Shown: positions 37,040-49,178, numbered from the stretch's first letter. The stretch: DNA of 64,000 nt from Solanum dulcamara (GCF_947179165.1 NC_077244.1:72834144-72898143); one strand, 5' to 3'. Translations and numbers: made by a program. Notes: generated from the letters alone by a model not told the origin.

Positions 37040-40000
37040 TAATTTGGAAGGCTATGATTCTTCTTCTTAGTCCAACATCATTGAAGTGAGAGATCTATGG
37101 ATGGGATGGATCAAAACGAATTTATGATAATTCAAGAAAGTAGCAGATCTTTCATGTGGACATACTTTTGTTTTTGTCCAATATCTGACTTCCCAGATTT
37201 GGAACTGGTGGTTCGGTGTCTCTATGTAATAAACTAGGAACTGGAGGAAAATACTATTGAGTAATTGTAGACAGAATTAAATGTATTATTTCGTACTGCC
37301 AGTAAATAAATAGTAGTTTCATTCCTTATTTGTTGTTTCATATTAGATGTGTCAAAAATGAATGGATTAAGCTGATTAAGTTGGACGGTTAAAATGTGTT
37401 GAGTTAATAAATGAATGAATTATTAATCCACCAAAAAGTTACTTGAGATAATGGATTAACTAAAATACGGGTTATGTTTAGACTATATATTTTAAAAGTA
37501 TATATAGTTTCCTCAAATATGGACTAACAATACAAACTTCACATTAACATATTTTGTTAAGTTTGTGAAGATTCACTATTATAGGGGATCAAAATTGTAT
37601 AGTTTGATTAATTGAAAGTTTGATTAATATGCTTAGCCTAATCATAAGTATCAAAATTAAAATTAATCTATATTTGAAGGATTAAAATTAAAGCGCAAAT
37701 TTCCCTTATTTTTAACAGAAATTATACAAAAGATTAAAGGATTCTGGAGAAAAGTACCTTCAATAAGAAAATTTAGTTAATTATTCTACACTGTTGTTAA
37801 ATTTCATTTCAAGTCAAATTACATTACTGTTAAAATGTATGTGAACAGTTGGGACAGGGTCCCTTATCAAAAATTAGTGTACAAACTTAAAAAATAGAAA
37901 GATAAAATAGACACAAAATTTTTACGTGGAAACTCCTTGCTATTATAATCTAGGAATTGTACTCACAATCCCTCTCCTCTCCTTATAACAACTCTGTTAC
38001 AGATTTGAAGCAATACCTCTACTGCTTCCTAAATCACCAACCTCTTAAGATGATTTAGAGTTCAGGTGGTCTCCATAATTGACTCTAGTTACTTCGACAA
38101 AATGAACAAAAGAAATAGAAACAAAAATTGATCTAACTTCCTTTACAGATTAGGAGTAGACCTTACAAGATTGAGACTAAGAAATTACAACTCTAAAATA
38201 AGAACAAAACACTGATAAGTTTATCAGATCCTTGGTCTCCTTCAAGAGCAAATTTCAGATACTTTAGAACATGAGCTTCAATGGATGTTTCATTTTTAGT
38301 GATTCCAGAACGCCAAATGAGAATAGGTTGTAAAGAATGTATATATCAATGATATATAATGCGTTGTGCAATTTGTATTGGTTAGACAACTGACCCTCTG
38401 CGCAGGGACTCGGCGGCGTACACTGCAGATCTGATAGAGTCTGTTTTGTACTATCTGTCTGCTATCGTTATCAGCAAAGTGTCCTCAAAGGGACCAGGTC
38501 CTCTATCTATTTCCTGAGTTTGTCAAATCATCAAAATCATTATACAGAGCATTAACAATTACATAAATAAATTAGGTTGGAGGGATGGATTGTTTATTAT
38601 TAATTATATTAACGTTGAGTTGTACATCTGAATTCTGGAGGATAGAAATTCAGTTATTTGACCGTTAGAAACTTTTTCTTTGGAAGTTCCTTAAAAACTG
38701 AACTCCATGTAACCAGTGCCATACAAATTAAATAGATTTTTTAGGACGATATATAGCTTGATTTAGGTAGGCGGTGATTTGATGCACGAAACATGTAGAC
38801 TTTAATAGGGTGCAGGGAAGGATCTAACTTTAAATGATATGATATAGATAATCTATCATAATATAAATATTAGTAGACTAGTGATTATTTTCACAGTTCA
38901 AACCCGTGATATAAAATTTGACCTAAGATATTAAATTCACGAGGAAATAAAAGATGAGATTTATGGAAAACATTTAAACAATATTGTTCATTTAATCACA
39001 CATTGAGGATAAGATCAAATTTTAAGTGCCAACTGCACTTGCCTCCAATGTTATAAATGTAGTTTACAAGTATATATGTGGTTTATAGAGACATTCCATG
39101 AGATGTTTTTGTTTATGGGAGACATATAAGACTGTTTAGCCACTTATTAAAATAGTCACCTGACTGATCATAACTAATTTGTTTTATTAACAACAATGCA
39201 AATGAAAGATTTTCGATCTTTAATTAACTAAACATCAGACGACAAGTACCACCAAACTAAATTATAGAAATGTCCAGTTTATTAGGATTTGAAATAACTA
39301 ATCAGTGTGACTAGTGACCCCCCACCCACCCACGAACTCCAACCCCATCAAATCCTCTATTAAGGTAATTAAATAGATGCAATTTCTTAAAATTGTTTAG
39401 AAGAAAGCAGTTTGGTGCCATCTAATGGATATTTGTTCTAATAATAATGATAAATAATTGTTTTTACATAGAGTTCCCACAACTCGTCAATTTTTCACTA
39501 GAATCGTTTGGTTAGAAACAAGTTATTCCAGAATTAATTATTATGGGATAAAATAAGATAATTTATTCCATCATGTATATAGAATAACTTATCCCATCAT
39601 TATGATATAGATGGTGGGATAAGTTATCCCAGGACTATTTATTTTTATTCGAAGTCCCACTTTTTCTTGCTTTCTAATTTCCTTCAATTTACTAACCTTT
39701 GTCAAGCAATTAAATTGTCAAATCTTTAGTTTTCTTCTGACTTTTAAGTGATTAATTAAATTGATCAGCATTATTTGTCTAGAGTGGGGCACTCCGTATT
39801 TTACATAAACAACAGGAGAAAAATGACTGTAAATGGAAGAAAACTAAGAAAAAAGAGTAAATTAATTAAAATAATGTTAATTAAATATATAAAACATAAC
39901 TAAATAAGAGTGCGTTTTCTCAGGTTGAATAGCTTTTTGGATAAGATGGTCAGACCACTCACGTATAATTAGAAGGGCGCGTTAAAGATATAATAATAAA

Positions 40001-40103
40001 TAAAATTATAATTTCTTTAATATATTAAATTTTTAGATGAAATGTTAATATTTTAACGAGCAAAAACTAAGAGAAGGAAACTAAAGTATCAAGGTTGGCA
40101 GAC
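37040..40103. other. Intergenic stretch, no gene seen
   Basis: About 3 kb downstream of the bHLH gene. It includes the repeat-like block at 37850-38540 and a MITE-like fragment near 39490-39645 (CGTTTGGTTAGAAACAAGTT and GGGATAAGTTATCCCA phrases). No coding evidence was found. Confidence 0.45.
37850..38540. repeat. Unclassified repeat-like block
   Basis: Starts near a GGGACAGGGTCCC phrase and ends near GGGACCAGGTCCTC, with a TTTTTACGTGGAAACTCC site in between. The higher GC patches and codon-free content suggest an old mobile element. No domain is readable. Confidence 0.3.
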
Positions 40104-40108
40104 AATCC
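40104..40108 (+). repeat. Left 5-bp target duplication of the solo LTR (AATCC)
   Basis: AATCC, matched by the same five bases at 41135-41139 on the far side of the LTR. Confidence 0.85.
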
Positions 40109-41134
40109 TGTAATCATTTATAATTTATTGAATATAAATTTGTAGAATGGTTCAATTTATATTAAATTCAAGATATATTAGTCCAAATAAATATTTTGGA
40201 TTAATAAAATTGGGTCGATTATTTAAGCTCAATAAATGTGGATTTAATTAAAAAACCTAAATCCATTGATTTGGGCTATAAAGATGACTCCACTTTGTTA
40301 AGCCCAATATCATCTCATCCTAGAGACCCAAAATCATGCCACATGCCAAGGTTAGGTGGCAATCCAAGTCAAATTAAATAAGCCACTAGAATTATGCCAT
40401 GTGTCAAAGTTAGGTGGCAATCCAAGTCAAATTAAATAAGCCACTAAAATCATGCTACATGTCAAAGTTAGGTGGCAATCCAGGTCAAATTAAATAAGCC
40501 ACTAAAATCATGCCACATGTCAGAGTTATGTGGCAATCTAAGTCAAATTAAATAAGCCACTAAAATAATGCCACGTGTCCATGTGACATGTTCTGACCAA
40601 TCAAATTAAAACTCTTCAACAAAGAAATCTGATTGGTCAGTTCAAACCAACCAATCAAATCACACCCTCATACCACTCCCTACAACTATAAATAGGGGTC
40701 CTCATTATTCTGAAAGAGGGGTTTTTTGGAAGAACAAGAAGCAAGAAGAGAGCTCGTGGATCAAAGACCGCAAATTCTCTACAAAGCTACAAAGTTCAAG
40801 CAATCAAATTCAAGTTCAAGATTAAGAACGAAGAAGAAGATCAAGATCAAGTTACTTGTTCATCTTTACTGTTCGTCATAACCATACAAGTGTTCGTGAC
40901 GAATATTTCAAATCCAAATTCGAAGACGAAGATTCAAGATCAAGCTATTCAAGCCCTTGACTCTAAATCAAATTCAAATTCAAGCTCAACGTGTTTCATA
41001 TTATTTGAAGAATCAGAGGATTATTATAGAGATTGTAACCGCATTACATTTTGAAATCAAATATTACACTTTGTTACTCCAATTTTCCGGTCTTGATTAT
41101 TTATTTTTCTCGGCTCGAAAATTTGTTGTTTACA
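40109..41134 (+). mobile_element. Solo LTR, 1026 bp
   Basis: Starts TGTAATCATT and ends TTGTTTACA, with a perfect AATCC duplication on both sides. A TATAAATA box is at 40687-40694. No internal retrotransposon sequence or second LTR is present, so the element was most likely reduced by recombination between its LTRs. It contains the ~58-bp tandem repeats listed separately and a purine-rich AAGAAGAAGATCAAGATCAA stretch. Superfamily cannot be told from the LTR alone. Confidence 0.88.
40332..40575 (+). repeat. Tandem repeats (~58 bp x 4) in the solo LTR
   Basis: Four imperfect units and a partial fifth. Each has a TGCCACATGTCAAAGTTAG-like phrase followed by GTGGCAATCCAAGTCAAATT and AAATAAGCCACTA. 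They lie upstream of the TATA box, where LTR enhancers often sit. Confidence 0.85.
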
Positions 41135-41139
41135 AATCC

Positions 41140-42939
41140 CTTTTAGTGACAATAACATTAAGAAAAGTAGCACTATTAGAAAACGGAATTAGCGAATATA
41201 AACCAAATTTTGTAGCGAAATAACTAAAATTTTATATTAATTTTATTTAGTTATGGATTATAAGAAAATTTAATTATTTAGGACTTTTTTCTAGTGGCGG
41301 CGATAAATTTTGTAGCTGATTTCATGTTTTCTAGTAGTGTAATAAACGTCCTCAAATTTAATATGCTAAGAAAACTGTCCTAGTCACTATAATTAATTTT
41401 ATAAATTGCATCTCTTAGCCCCTAATTCGTCTTGTTAATTGTGTGTTGCTCTAATTATTCATTCTAGTTTCTCAATATCGGCAAATTAGTTTTAGGTTGG
41501 TGTCACCATCTCATGCAAAGTTAAAAGAACGAAAGAGGAACAAATGAAACAAAAGCGCAAAAACAAAAATTGCACTGTTTGTTCTTCTTCTTCCTTTTTT
41601 TTTTTAATGCAAATCAAGACATGACAAATGGGGACAACTATAAATTCTCTCTTCTTTTTTGGCTTAACTCAAACCAAAGAAGGGAGACCTTAATAATAAG
41701 AACACATTTTTTTATATTTGATTTTAAACTTTTCATTGCACACTTAAGACATGTTAATTATTATAGTGATAAAAATGTCATTACATATTTAAGACTATAA
41801 GTTCTAAAAATACTTTTAATATGTGTCAAGCTAGAAAATTCTTTATTTGTTTCTTAAATTTCATATTAAATCACTTATTTCTCTAAAAAACATTTTCAAT
41901 AAAATATTTTCCTTTGTAACGAACAGGCGAACACACCCTTAATGAGACGTGGTCCTCCTTGCCTACAAAGAATACATTGAATATTGGAGACATCATGAAG
42001 AAGACATGAAACATATTGGGTCAAATTTAATGTTCTTGTCCATTTGAGACTACTCACTTTGTGTTGCGTGTTATTTATTCATCATACAGAAACAAAAATG
42101 CAGATATATAAACTATAGTATTAATAATAAAAGAAATATATAGTAGTAGTTTTGTTCGTTGGGTTCTTGAAAATCTGAAGGGATAAGGAGTGCATGTGAT
42201 GAAGAATACACATGGTGTATATGGGCAATTATCAAACTCTCATTTTCAAATCCCATACTGGGTCGGTCTATGGGTGGTCCTGTCTAAGTGTTGCACCCCA
42301 TGGCTAAGGGCCAAACGGACTTGGTCCCACCACAACTTTTTTATTTGACGATCTAGAAGCAGTCAACTTTACATATTTCGTATTTATCTCAAATATATTA
42401 ATTTGATTAATTTAAATTTACATTAAATAGGTCAATTGAATGGAAAAGTTTAATTAAAATAACTTAGATTTGAATGTGAGATCTCTGATTACGTATAGTG
42501 GGGAAACTAATTATTCCATTGTACTCTTTGGTGGTTGTATACATGCTACTTATTATTTGCCATGTTTCCCTTGTGGTTTTCCTATCCTCTTTAATTTTTT
42601 CTTTCCTTTTTCTTGTTTTTGTTTTTGGGGGATGGGGTTGGATATCTTGTAATGTTTTCAATAAGGAGGAGGTATGGAGGGTGAAGATGACAGTGATATT
42701 TAATAAGGTGGTATCCCTAGCTTGAGATTAAGTTAAGGTATACATGTCCAAATTGTAGACTAGGTCTTTTGGTCCCAACATGCTAACCCCTAGTAATTAT
42801 GCGTATGTTTTGTAGCATTGAATTTTTATGCGTATTTATTTTTTGTAAAACCACAAAGTCTAATACTACAAATTTTCGTGATATATGTATATGGTTCAAT
42901 GCCAAAGTAATAGGCAGAGCCTAATCTCTCTTTCTCCCC

Positions 42940-42989
<50 letters not shown>

Positions 42990-44089
42990 AAAAAAATAAT
43001 ACATAATTGATAGGAATTGAATATTTGTCTAATCTACCCTGACTTACATGAAGAATGAAGAGCTAATCCTTCTACAAAATATTTTCTCACCGAATAAGTT
43101 CTCTAGGAAAATGCATGATAAAAAATATATTTTCATTGAAATAATAGAAAACTTTCTAATTTTTTTGTACGAAAACATTATTCTTTCCGTTTAAAAAAGA
43201 ATGAACTACTTTCCTTTTTATCTATTTAAAAATGAATGGCTCGTTAGCTTTTTTGGCAACACTTTGATTTTAGCTTTCCATGCATGTTTAAAGGCACAAG
43301 ATTAAAGAACATTTTGGTACATTTGATATAACTTAAATTCAGGACCACAAGTCAATCTACGCCATCCTTTTTGAAACGGAGGAGTGTTGTTTTTTCTTTT
43401 TTCATTGATTAAATCAAAGTATCTATGAAAATAACTATTGAACATTTTTCGATGAGAAATTTAGTAGAAAAATAATAATTTTTAGTAGTGGTGAGAGTTT
43501 GGTATTTATCACATGCAATTTTTTACCTCATATATCTGCAAGAAATTGTTATAAGATTTAAAGCACAACCTCTTGATCACGCGATAATATTTTTTGGCTC
43601 TTTTTTCAAATGCAACCAAAACAAGAAAAGAGAGAAAGGCAAGATGAAACAAATGTGTCTACATTAAAGTGTGGAATGGGGTGGTGTGTGTTATGTTCCT
43701 AAAATACAAACATTTACTGCTGCAGAATTGTTCTCTAGTGTTCTGGTCCTTGGAAAAATGTCTTTTACAATAGAACTAAGGAGAACTAATTATAAGTTCT
43801 ACGAGTAGTATCCCACGTTAATGGTTTCCTCTCTTCAACACACCCCAGTACCCCATAACTTTCAACTCTTATAGTATTTTTCTAATTATATTTAATTTTT
43901 AAACAATATATTTTACATTCATACAAGTACAACAATCATTTATAATTTTTTCAGAAAAAAAATAAATATTTTTCCTTCGTACCAAAAAGACCCATAATAT
44001 ATAATTTTTCAATAAAAGGATCAGATTAAAATAAACCACTTGCACCTAGCTAGCTAAACGTTTCCACACAAACCAAAAGCTAATGAGTA
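41140..44089. other. Intergenic stretch, no gene seen
   Basis: AT-rich DNA with a TC/TA microsatellite near 42931-42987 and a weak MITE-like segment at 43181-43384 (TTTCCGTTTAAAAAAGAATG left, GAAACGGAGGAG right). No coding region is recognisable. Confidence 0.5.
42931..42987. repeat. (TC)n(TA)n compound microsatellite
   Basis: A CT dinucleotide run changes directly into a TA run. Confidence 0.9.
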
Positions 44090-44154
44090 ACATGACAAGC
44101 ATCTAGTTAATATGAGAGGATGGTCCTCTCATGTTAACTTGATGCTTGTCATGT
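44090..44154. repeat. 31-bp-arm hairpin next to the MIR169 cluster
   Basis: Left arm 44090-44120 and right arm 44124-44154 are complementary at 29 of 31 positions, with a 3-nt loop (TGG). The arms contain ACATGACAAGCATC and ATGAGAGGA. It is too short and tight for a usual plant miRNA precursor but would form a strong stem in a transcript of either strand. Confidence 0.85.
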
Positions 44155-44336
44155 AACGAAAATTTTACACCAAATAAAAATGAGATATGATCCATACGTA
44201 CCTTAATCCATCTTGATCATTTTAACCGATGTGGGATTTAACAAATAGTATGTGTAATGTAACGAAAATTTTATTTTACACTATATAGAAATGAGATATG
44301 ATCCAATACGTACCTTCCATCTTGATCATTTTTCGT
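44152..44336. repeat. Imperfect direct duplication
   Basis: The phrases GTAACGAAAATTTTA, AATGAGATATGATCCA, ACGTACCTT and CCATCTTGATCATTTT occur in the same order twice (44153-44222 and 44255-44333). Confidence 0.75.
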
Positions 44337-44401
44337 GTTTTACGTGAGATTGAATCTCGTTAAACTTGATGAATTACATGGAACGTATTTATGTGCATGA
44401 A

Positions 44402-44600
44402 AGATAAGGGTCTTGCATGATGAAAAATAGCTTTTTTTGATAATCTCAGATGACTGCCAAAAAACCATACAGGAAAGAGACATTTTAAAATTAAATTACT
44501 TTAAAAAAAAAGTTGAAATGGAGGGAGTATATTTAATTTGTTCCTGATCATGGGAATTTAGGCCAGTCATCCTTGGCTATCAAAGCAGGCTCTTTATCTT
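44402..44600 (-). ncRNA. MIR169-like hairpin precursor, variant mature sequence
   Basis: On the minus strand the predicted 5p mature, 44579-44559, begins TAGCCAAGGATGACTGGCCT and ends A. It has one change from the standard miR169 (CTTGCC to CTGGCC). The outer stem pairs the minus-strand AAGATAAAGAGCCTGC with the segment at 44402-44417. The inner stem pairs GATGACTG with its complement near 44449-44457, leaving a roughly 6-nt internal loop. The terminal loop is about 100 nt and includes a MITE-like GGAGGGAGTATA phrase. The miR169 family targets NF-YA transcription factor mRNAs. Because of the internal loop, processing is less certain than for the neighbouring hairpin. Confidence 0.65.
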
Positions 44601-44702
44601 CTTACAAGACTTCTCTTCCGATCCTAATCAGTCTATATTGATTTATTTATGCATGATTATATATTAATTATATGAAAGAGAAGAATATCTTGTATGAAAT
44701 AT

Positions 44703-44848
44703 ATAAGAGCCTCTCAGATTAGCCAAGAAGGATGACACCTAATTGAAATCATTTTTGAAGGATTAGTTAATGAAGATCAAATCCTACATAAAGAGATTTT
44801 AATTAGGCAAGTCATCCTTGGCTATCAGAGCTAGCTAGCAGGCTCTTA
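44703..44848 (-). ncRNA. MIR169: MIR169 hairpin precursor
   Basis: The predicted 5p mature is 44824-44804 on the minus strand, TAGCCAAGGATGACTTGCCT plus A. It matches the plant miR169 family except for the last base, compared with the form I recall from Arabidopsis miR169h-n. The opposite arm, 44719-44740, carries a star-like sequence that pairs with it with one bulge and one or two mismatches. The stem continues through AATTAAAATC/GATTTCAATT inward and AAGAGCC/GGCTCTT outward (44704-44710 with 44841-44847). The inner loop has its own small stem. miR169 guides cleavage of NF-YA (HAP2) mRNAs in drought, nitrogen and nodulation responses. It lies about 245 bp upstream of a second copy in the same orientation, probably one primary transcript. 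Confidence 0.87.
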
Positions 44849-44920
44849 TTCTTCCTACAAGACCTCTCTTAATTTCTACTAATATAATTGGGATCTATGA
44901 TTAGTGACTCATCCAAAGCA

Positions 44921-44932
44921 TGCTATATATAG
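44921..44932 (-). promoter_or_regulatory. Possible TATA box for the MIR169 transcript
   Basis: CTATATATAGCA on the minus strand lies about 75 bp upstream of the first hairpin's outer base. Spacing suits a pol II start near 44890. Confidence 0.45.
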
Positions 44933-45752
44933 GCAAGATTGGTAGTATGGGTGATAGTGGTGGAGAAAGAGAAGGACGTTCTATTAAAGCATTATCTATT
45001 TATATGGATACATTCTATTAAAGCATTTAAGTTAATTATATGCTCCGATACTATAAGAAATTATTACACTATAATTGTATTTGAACCATTTATAGCTACC
45101 AGGTTATCTATTTTATTTTACAGGTTATTAATTCTAATTATTAGTATTGTGCACGTACGATTACTTAGAGTAAGTAATTTATTAATAATGTAAAATGACA
45201 CGCAACATAATACCTTTTGGCTTTACAAGGTTTACCACGTATTGTTGTTGTTTATATTTGAAATTATAGATGATGAATGAATCAATTAATTATCATCAAC
45301 ATAATTAAAAGAAGGAACATATTCTTGTTCAGGCAAGGGACCAATCATATTTCATAGAGATGTTGACTTAAAGACAATACGAGGTAGACATAAAGATAAG
45401 AAGAATTAGTGGATGGAAGTAATAAAATGCGTAAGCCATATTTTTATTATCAAATCAACATGTAAATTCAAGAATATTATAATCTAATACTAAAAAAATA
45501 TAGCTCCTTAATTACCTAGGTTAAAGCAATATGACTACAATTCCATCAAACTAGCTAGATAGACGATCAATATGTTTATATGTTTGTTATTATTATTAGC
45601 CTTTGGTTAAATTAATTAATCTTAAGCATAATAAAGACCTTACCGCACTTACTAGAGTTTATTTGGTGTATGAAATTACATAGGCAAAGTGGCTGATTTA
45701 GGCGATTTAACTCGGTTAATATATTGGGTTGTCCTTTTTTCATAAATATATA

Positions 45753-46008
45753 CTCTCTTTGTTTCATTTTAGTTGTCTTGTGCTTTTCGAAAGTCAATTT
45801 GATCAATTTTTATAGTTAAATTATATTACTTTAACTCAATATTATAAAATAAAAAATTAGATATTCAAAAACTATACGAAAAGTACTATAAATTATAATT
45901 TTTTTTCATATCAATATGATAAAAAAATATATCTTAAAATATTAATCAAAGTTTATATAGTTTAACTCTCAAAAAATAAACATGACAACTAAAAAGGGAT
46001 TGAGAGAG
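45753..46008. mobile_element. Stowaway-like MITE
   Basis: The left end CTCTCTTTGTTTCATTTTAG and the right end reversed, CTCTCTCAATCCCTTTTTAG, align as imperfect inverted repeats that continue into TTGTC. TA flanks each side. Confidence 0.8.
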
Positions 46009-46128
46009 TAACTTCTTGCTAGTGGAAGATTTTCTCGAATCTATTATATATATCAAGAATCATCTCTCCATGCAAAATAGTATAACAAGTTATCCTTCAA
46101 AGTGGGTTAGTTTAAATTATAACAATAA

Positions 46129-46644
46129 GGGGCCGTTTGGTTACTGTTTAGAGTTATGCGGTATTAGTTATGTAAGATTTAATCATGTAGATATTAATTA
46201 TGTAGGGTTTAGTTTTGTAGAGTTAAAAAATTAGTGAGCTAATTCTTATTTCTTAATTTCAAAATATTTAGTAAGCTAATATTTATTGTACTCATTAAAA
46301 TCAACAACTATATAAATAACACATTTGTAATTTGTATTGAATAGGATTAAGCAATCAAGACAAAAAAGGGGTAAATGTATAATTTATTATTTTAATACAT
46401 GTATAACTAATGCCACATAACTTATTCCATCTTCTATCCCGCATAACTTATACATAGATTCCCTCATAAGTTATATAAGTATTAATCATGTAGGATTACA
46501 AAAAAACGTAACCAAACATTGTATAAAAGTAATACGTGTATAACTTTTATCTTATTTGCAAACCAAACAATATATACAATTAATACATAAATAACCAAAG
46601 TTATTCATGTATTAGCTTTGTGTTTATCCCATAACCAAACGGCC
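46129..46644. mobile_element. MITE with GGCCGTTTGGTTA termini
   Basis: GGGGCCGTTTGGTTACTG on the left is mirrored by CATAACCAAACGGCC on the right. An internal GTAACCAAACATTG near 46508 repeats the end. Subterminal TTATGTAGG/TAATCATGTAG motifs also recur. The target duplication is unclear, so the superfamily (hAT or PIF/Harbinger) is open. Confidence 0.65.
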
Positions 46645-46726
46645 ATTGTATTTATGGTACGTTAAAAGTACTTGAGATGAGTAATGATCTTTGTATTCGA
46701 ACTATATATTCTATAGCGACTAACAT

Positions 46727-46935
46727 TTAGGGGCGGATCTACGTTGGTTACAGGGGGTTCATCGGAATCCCCTTAAAAAATTATACTGTATATATAAAAT
46801 AATTTTTTTGATTTGCGTGTATATATTTATCATTGAACCCCCTAAGCATAATCCAAATGGCTTAGCTTAGTGGTAAAGGGGTTCAATATTTCACCTAGTT
46901 ATGCCAGTTCGCGGGTTCAAACCTCGTTAACATTA
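46727..46935 (+). repeat. tRNA-derived SINE-like repeat
   Basis: A pol III A-box-like TGGCTTAGCTTAGTGG is at 46858-46873, and a B-box-like GCGGGTTCAAACC lies about 40 bp downstream (46911-46923). That is normal tRNA spacing. The upstream GGGGCGGATCTACG...TTGAACCCCC segment belongs to a common Solanaceae repeat. The two parts may be one element or two abutting ones. Confidence 0.6.
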
Positions 46936-47442
46936 ATACTTAGTTGTTGATATTCTTGATGTTTTAAAACTCCCCAAAATTGACATATTTGAAGCAAGCT
47001 GTCTGTTTGACATTCCCCTCATCACTTGAAATAATTTGAAGAAGAATCAAAGCAAGAGAATAAAATAATCCAAGGGGTGAAATTTGATCATCATCTATCT
47101 ATAAAGGTCCTAAAAATAAAATGTATCAAGTCAAATCTATATTATTCTCTCATGACTTAACGATTGTCTTAAATCTTAATATTCCAATATACTCTCTCGA
47201 TAGATCAAGTTATTCTCTTTGATATCGAGAAACTTTCATCAATCGTCCCTTTTTGAAACGAATGTTTAATAAATGATTTTCTTTAATTTTCTCTGACAAC
47301 TTAAGAATCTATGGGGAAAAACCTTACTTTGTGATACAATCCGTCTCAAAAACTATATATTTTTTCACAACTTTATAAATTTGATAACCTTAAAAGGTAC
47401 ATTTAGGTAAATTAACCTTTAATATCATCTGAGAATATATAA

Positions 47443-48566
47443 GGGAAAATGCATAGATTTTCCTTTGAATTTACTCTGAAAAAGTCAGTTACACACTTAA
47501 ATTTTACGGACAACCTATTACACATTTAACATATAAAAAAGTGAATTTATTACCTACCTAAAACGTGAACACCAGTCTTGTGGTAGGTAGTATTTTGCAC
47601 GCGTCAGAAATTGATTTTTTACAGTTTTTTTTTCTTTCATAATTTTTCCTTTTATTAATCGTATTTTTTATATGAACTAATCCTAATTAATCTAAAATCC
47701 CTAAATAATAGTGATCTTTCCAATCATTGAAATCTCTCCGCCCTCATTCTAATGTTTTGCTCGGAATACATTAACAACACTAACTTAAACACCATCTGTA
47801 TTTTTTTGCGAACAATTTGTGATCTTTTTCTTCTTTGAAGTCAGAATTTTTTGTGTGCAAAAAATAATGGATTTTTCGACGGAAGTAGTAATCTTTTTCG
47901 ATGAGTTTTCGATGGTTATAGTTAAAGAATTCATGAGTTTTATGCTGAAATTTCATATAGTTTTCAGTACGAGTCATCGTCATCCCAGTGTTTTTCTCTG
48001 ATGAGTTCTTCGATGAGCGTTTGGATAGAAAATCATAGATTTTATGGAGAAAAATCTAAAATTTTCAATAGAAATTGTTATCTTCTTCATTATTTTCAAC
48101 TTTCTTCCTTTAAGCTTCTCTTTCAAAGTTTAAAGAGTGAGTGTCGCTTGTCGGAGATATTTTGATGGGGATAAAGTGAAGAAGATGAAATGTTGATGAA
48201 GATGATGGAGATTGGAAAAACGGTTGAAGTTTAAAAGAGAAGTGGGACCTACAAACAAATATATAAAAATAAGAATGGAATCTAAAATAATTATTTGTCT
48301 TCGAAATAATTACATATTAAGAAAAAGATAAAGAATACTTTAGTTATATAATGGCCAATAAAATAGTGACACGTGTGTAATTTTTGTATTTTAAATTAAA
48401 AATTGGCTTCTCACACACCTTTAGGAAGGTGAATACACTTTCTTTGTCATATCACGTTTCAGAGAGGTAATAAATTCACTATTTGATATGTGAAGTGTAA
48501 TAGATCGTCCGTAAAGTCTAAATGTGTAACTGAATTTTTGAAACAAGTTCATGAGTGAATTATCCT
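47443..48566. mobile_element. Non-autonomous element with ~150-bp inverted repeats
   Basis: From about 47484 the sequence TCAGTTACACACTTAAATTT and onward through CGGACAACCTATTACACATT and GTGAATTTATTACC is mirrored at the right end from 48535 down to about 48420. Arms of roughly 100-150 bp enclose about 800 bp of non-coding DNA. Long inverted repeats suggest a Mutator-like element. No 9-bp duplication was found. The phrase GTTGTCCGTAAAATTTAAGTG in mirrored copies makes the pairing unmistakable. Confidence 0.7.
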
Positions 48567-49077
48567 AATGGGCCGGAGAATGAAATGGGCTAGAATAGGC
48601 TAAACTGTTTACCGTGAAACTTACAGAAATTTTACTAATTTGAAAATTAATTACTTAAATACACTCTAATTTGCAATATCATGAATTTTATCAAATTTTG
48701 ATACGTTCAGATACGTTCATATACGAGCTAGGACGGATCAACCCTTTAATTGTTTTTTCTTACGATAGCATTTTCTAAGTGATTTTTGGTGCAATATGAA
48801 GATGGAAATTTCTTTGGTCTTAAATAGAATTCTCTGCTACATCATTCTTGCACAAACTCACATTACATAAACAAATCAATTCAAAAAAGGGAAAAAAAAA
48901 CAAATATAAATTACTATCTTTGTTCAATTATGCAAATTGCAAATCACTTTCAAAAGAAATTCAACTTAATATGATCTTATATTGAAAATGTGAAACTCTA
49001 ATTTTTTATTAACTGGCTAATATTTAAGTACATTCTTTTATATATATATATATATAGTCTTTTTTTTAATTTCGAAA

Positions 49078-49178
49078 ACAACCGCCCTACCTTTCAAGGT
49101 GGGGGTTAGGTCTGCGTACACTCTACCCTCCCCAGACCCCACATTGTGGAATTATACTGGGTTTGTTATTGTTGTATA
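49078..49178 (+). repeat. SINE-like repeat, 3' part
   Basis: The run AACAACCGCCCTACC, GGTCTGCGTACACTCTACCC, TCCCCAGACCCCACATTGTG and ACTGGGTTTGTTATTGTTGT is the best-preserved local copy of the Solanaceae SINE-like family seen in NAA40 intron 7. Confidence 0.7.

Noticed and set aside
47819..48001. 60-codon frame inside the long-TIR element
   Set aside because: Phenylalanine-rich, with an overlapping frame on the other strand; it is more likely chance in AT-rich DNA than a transposase piece.
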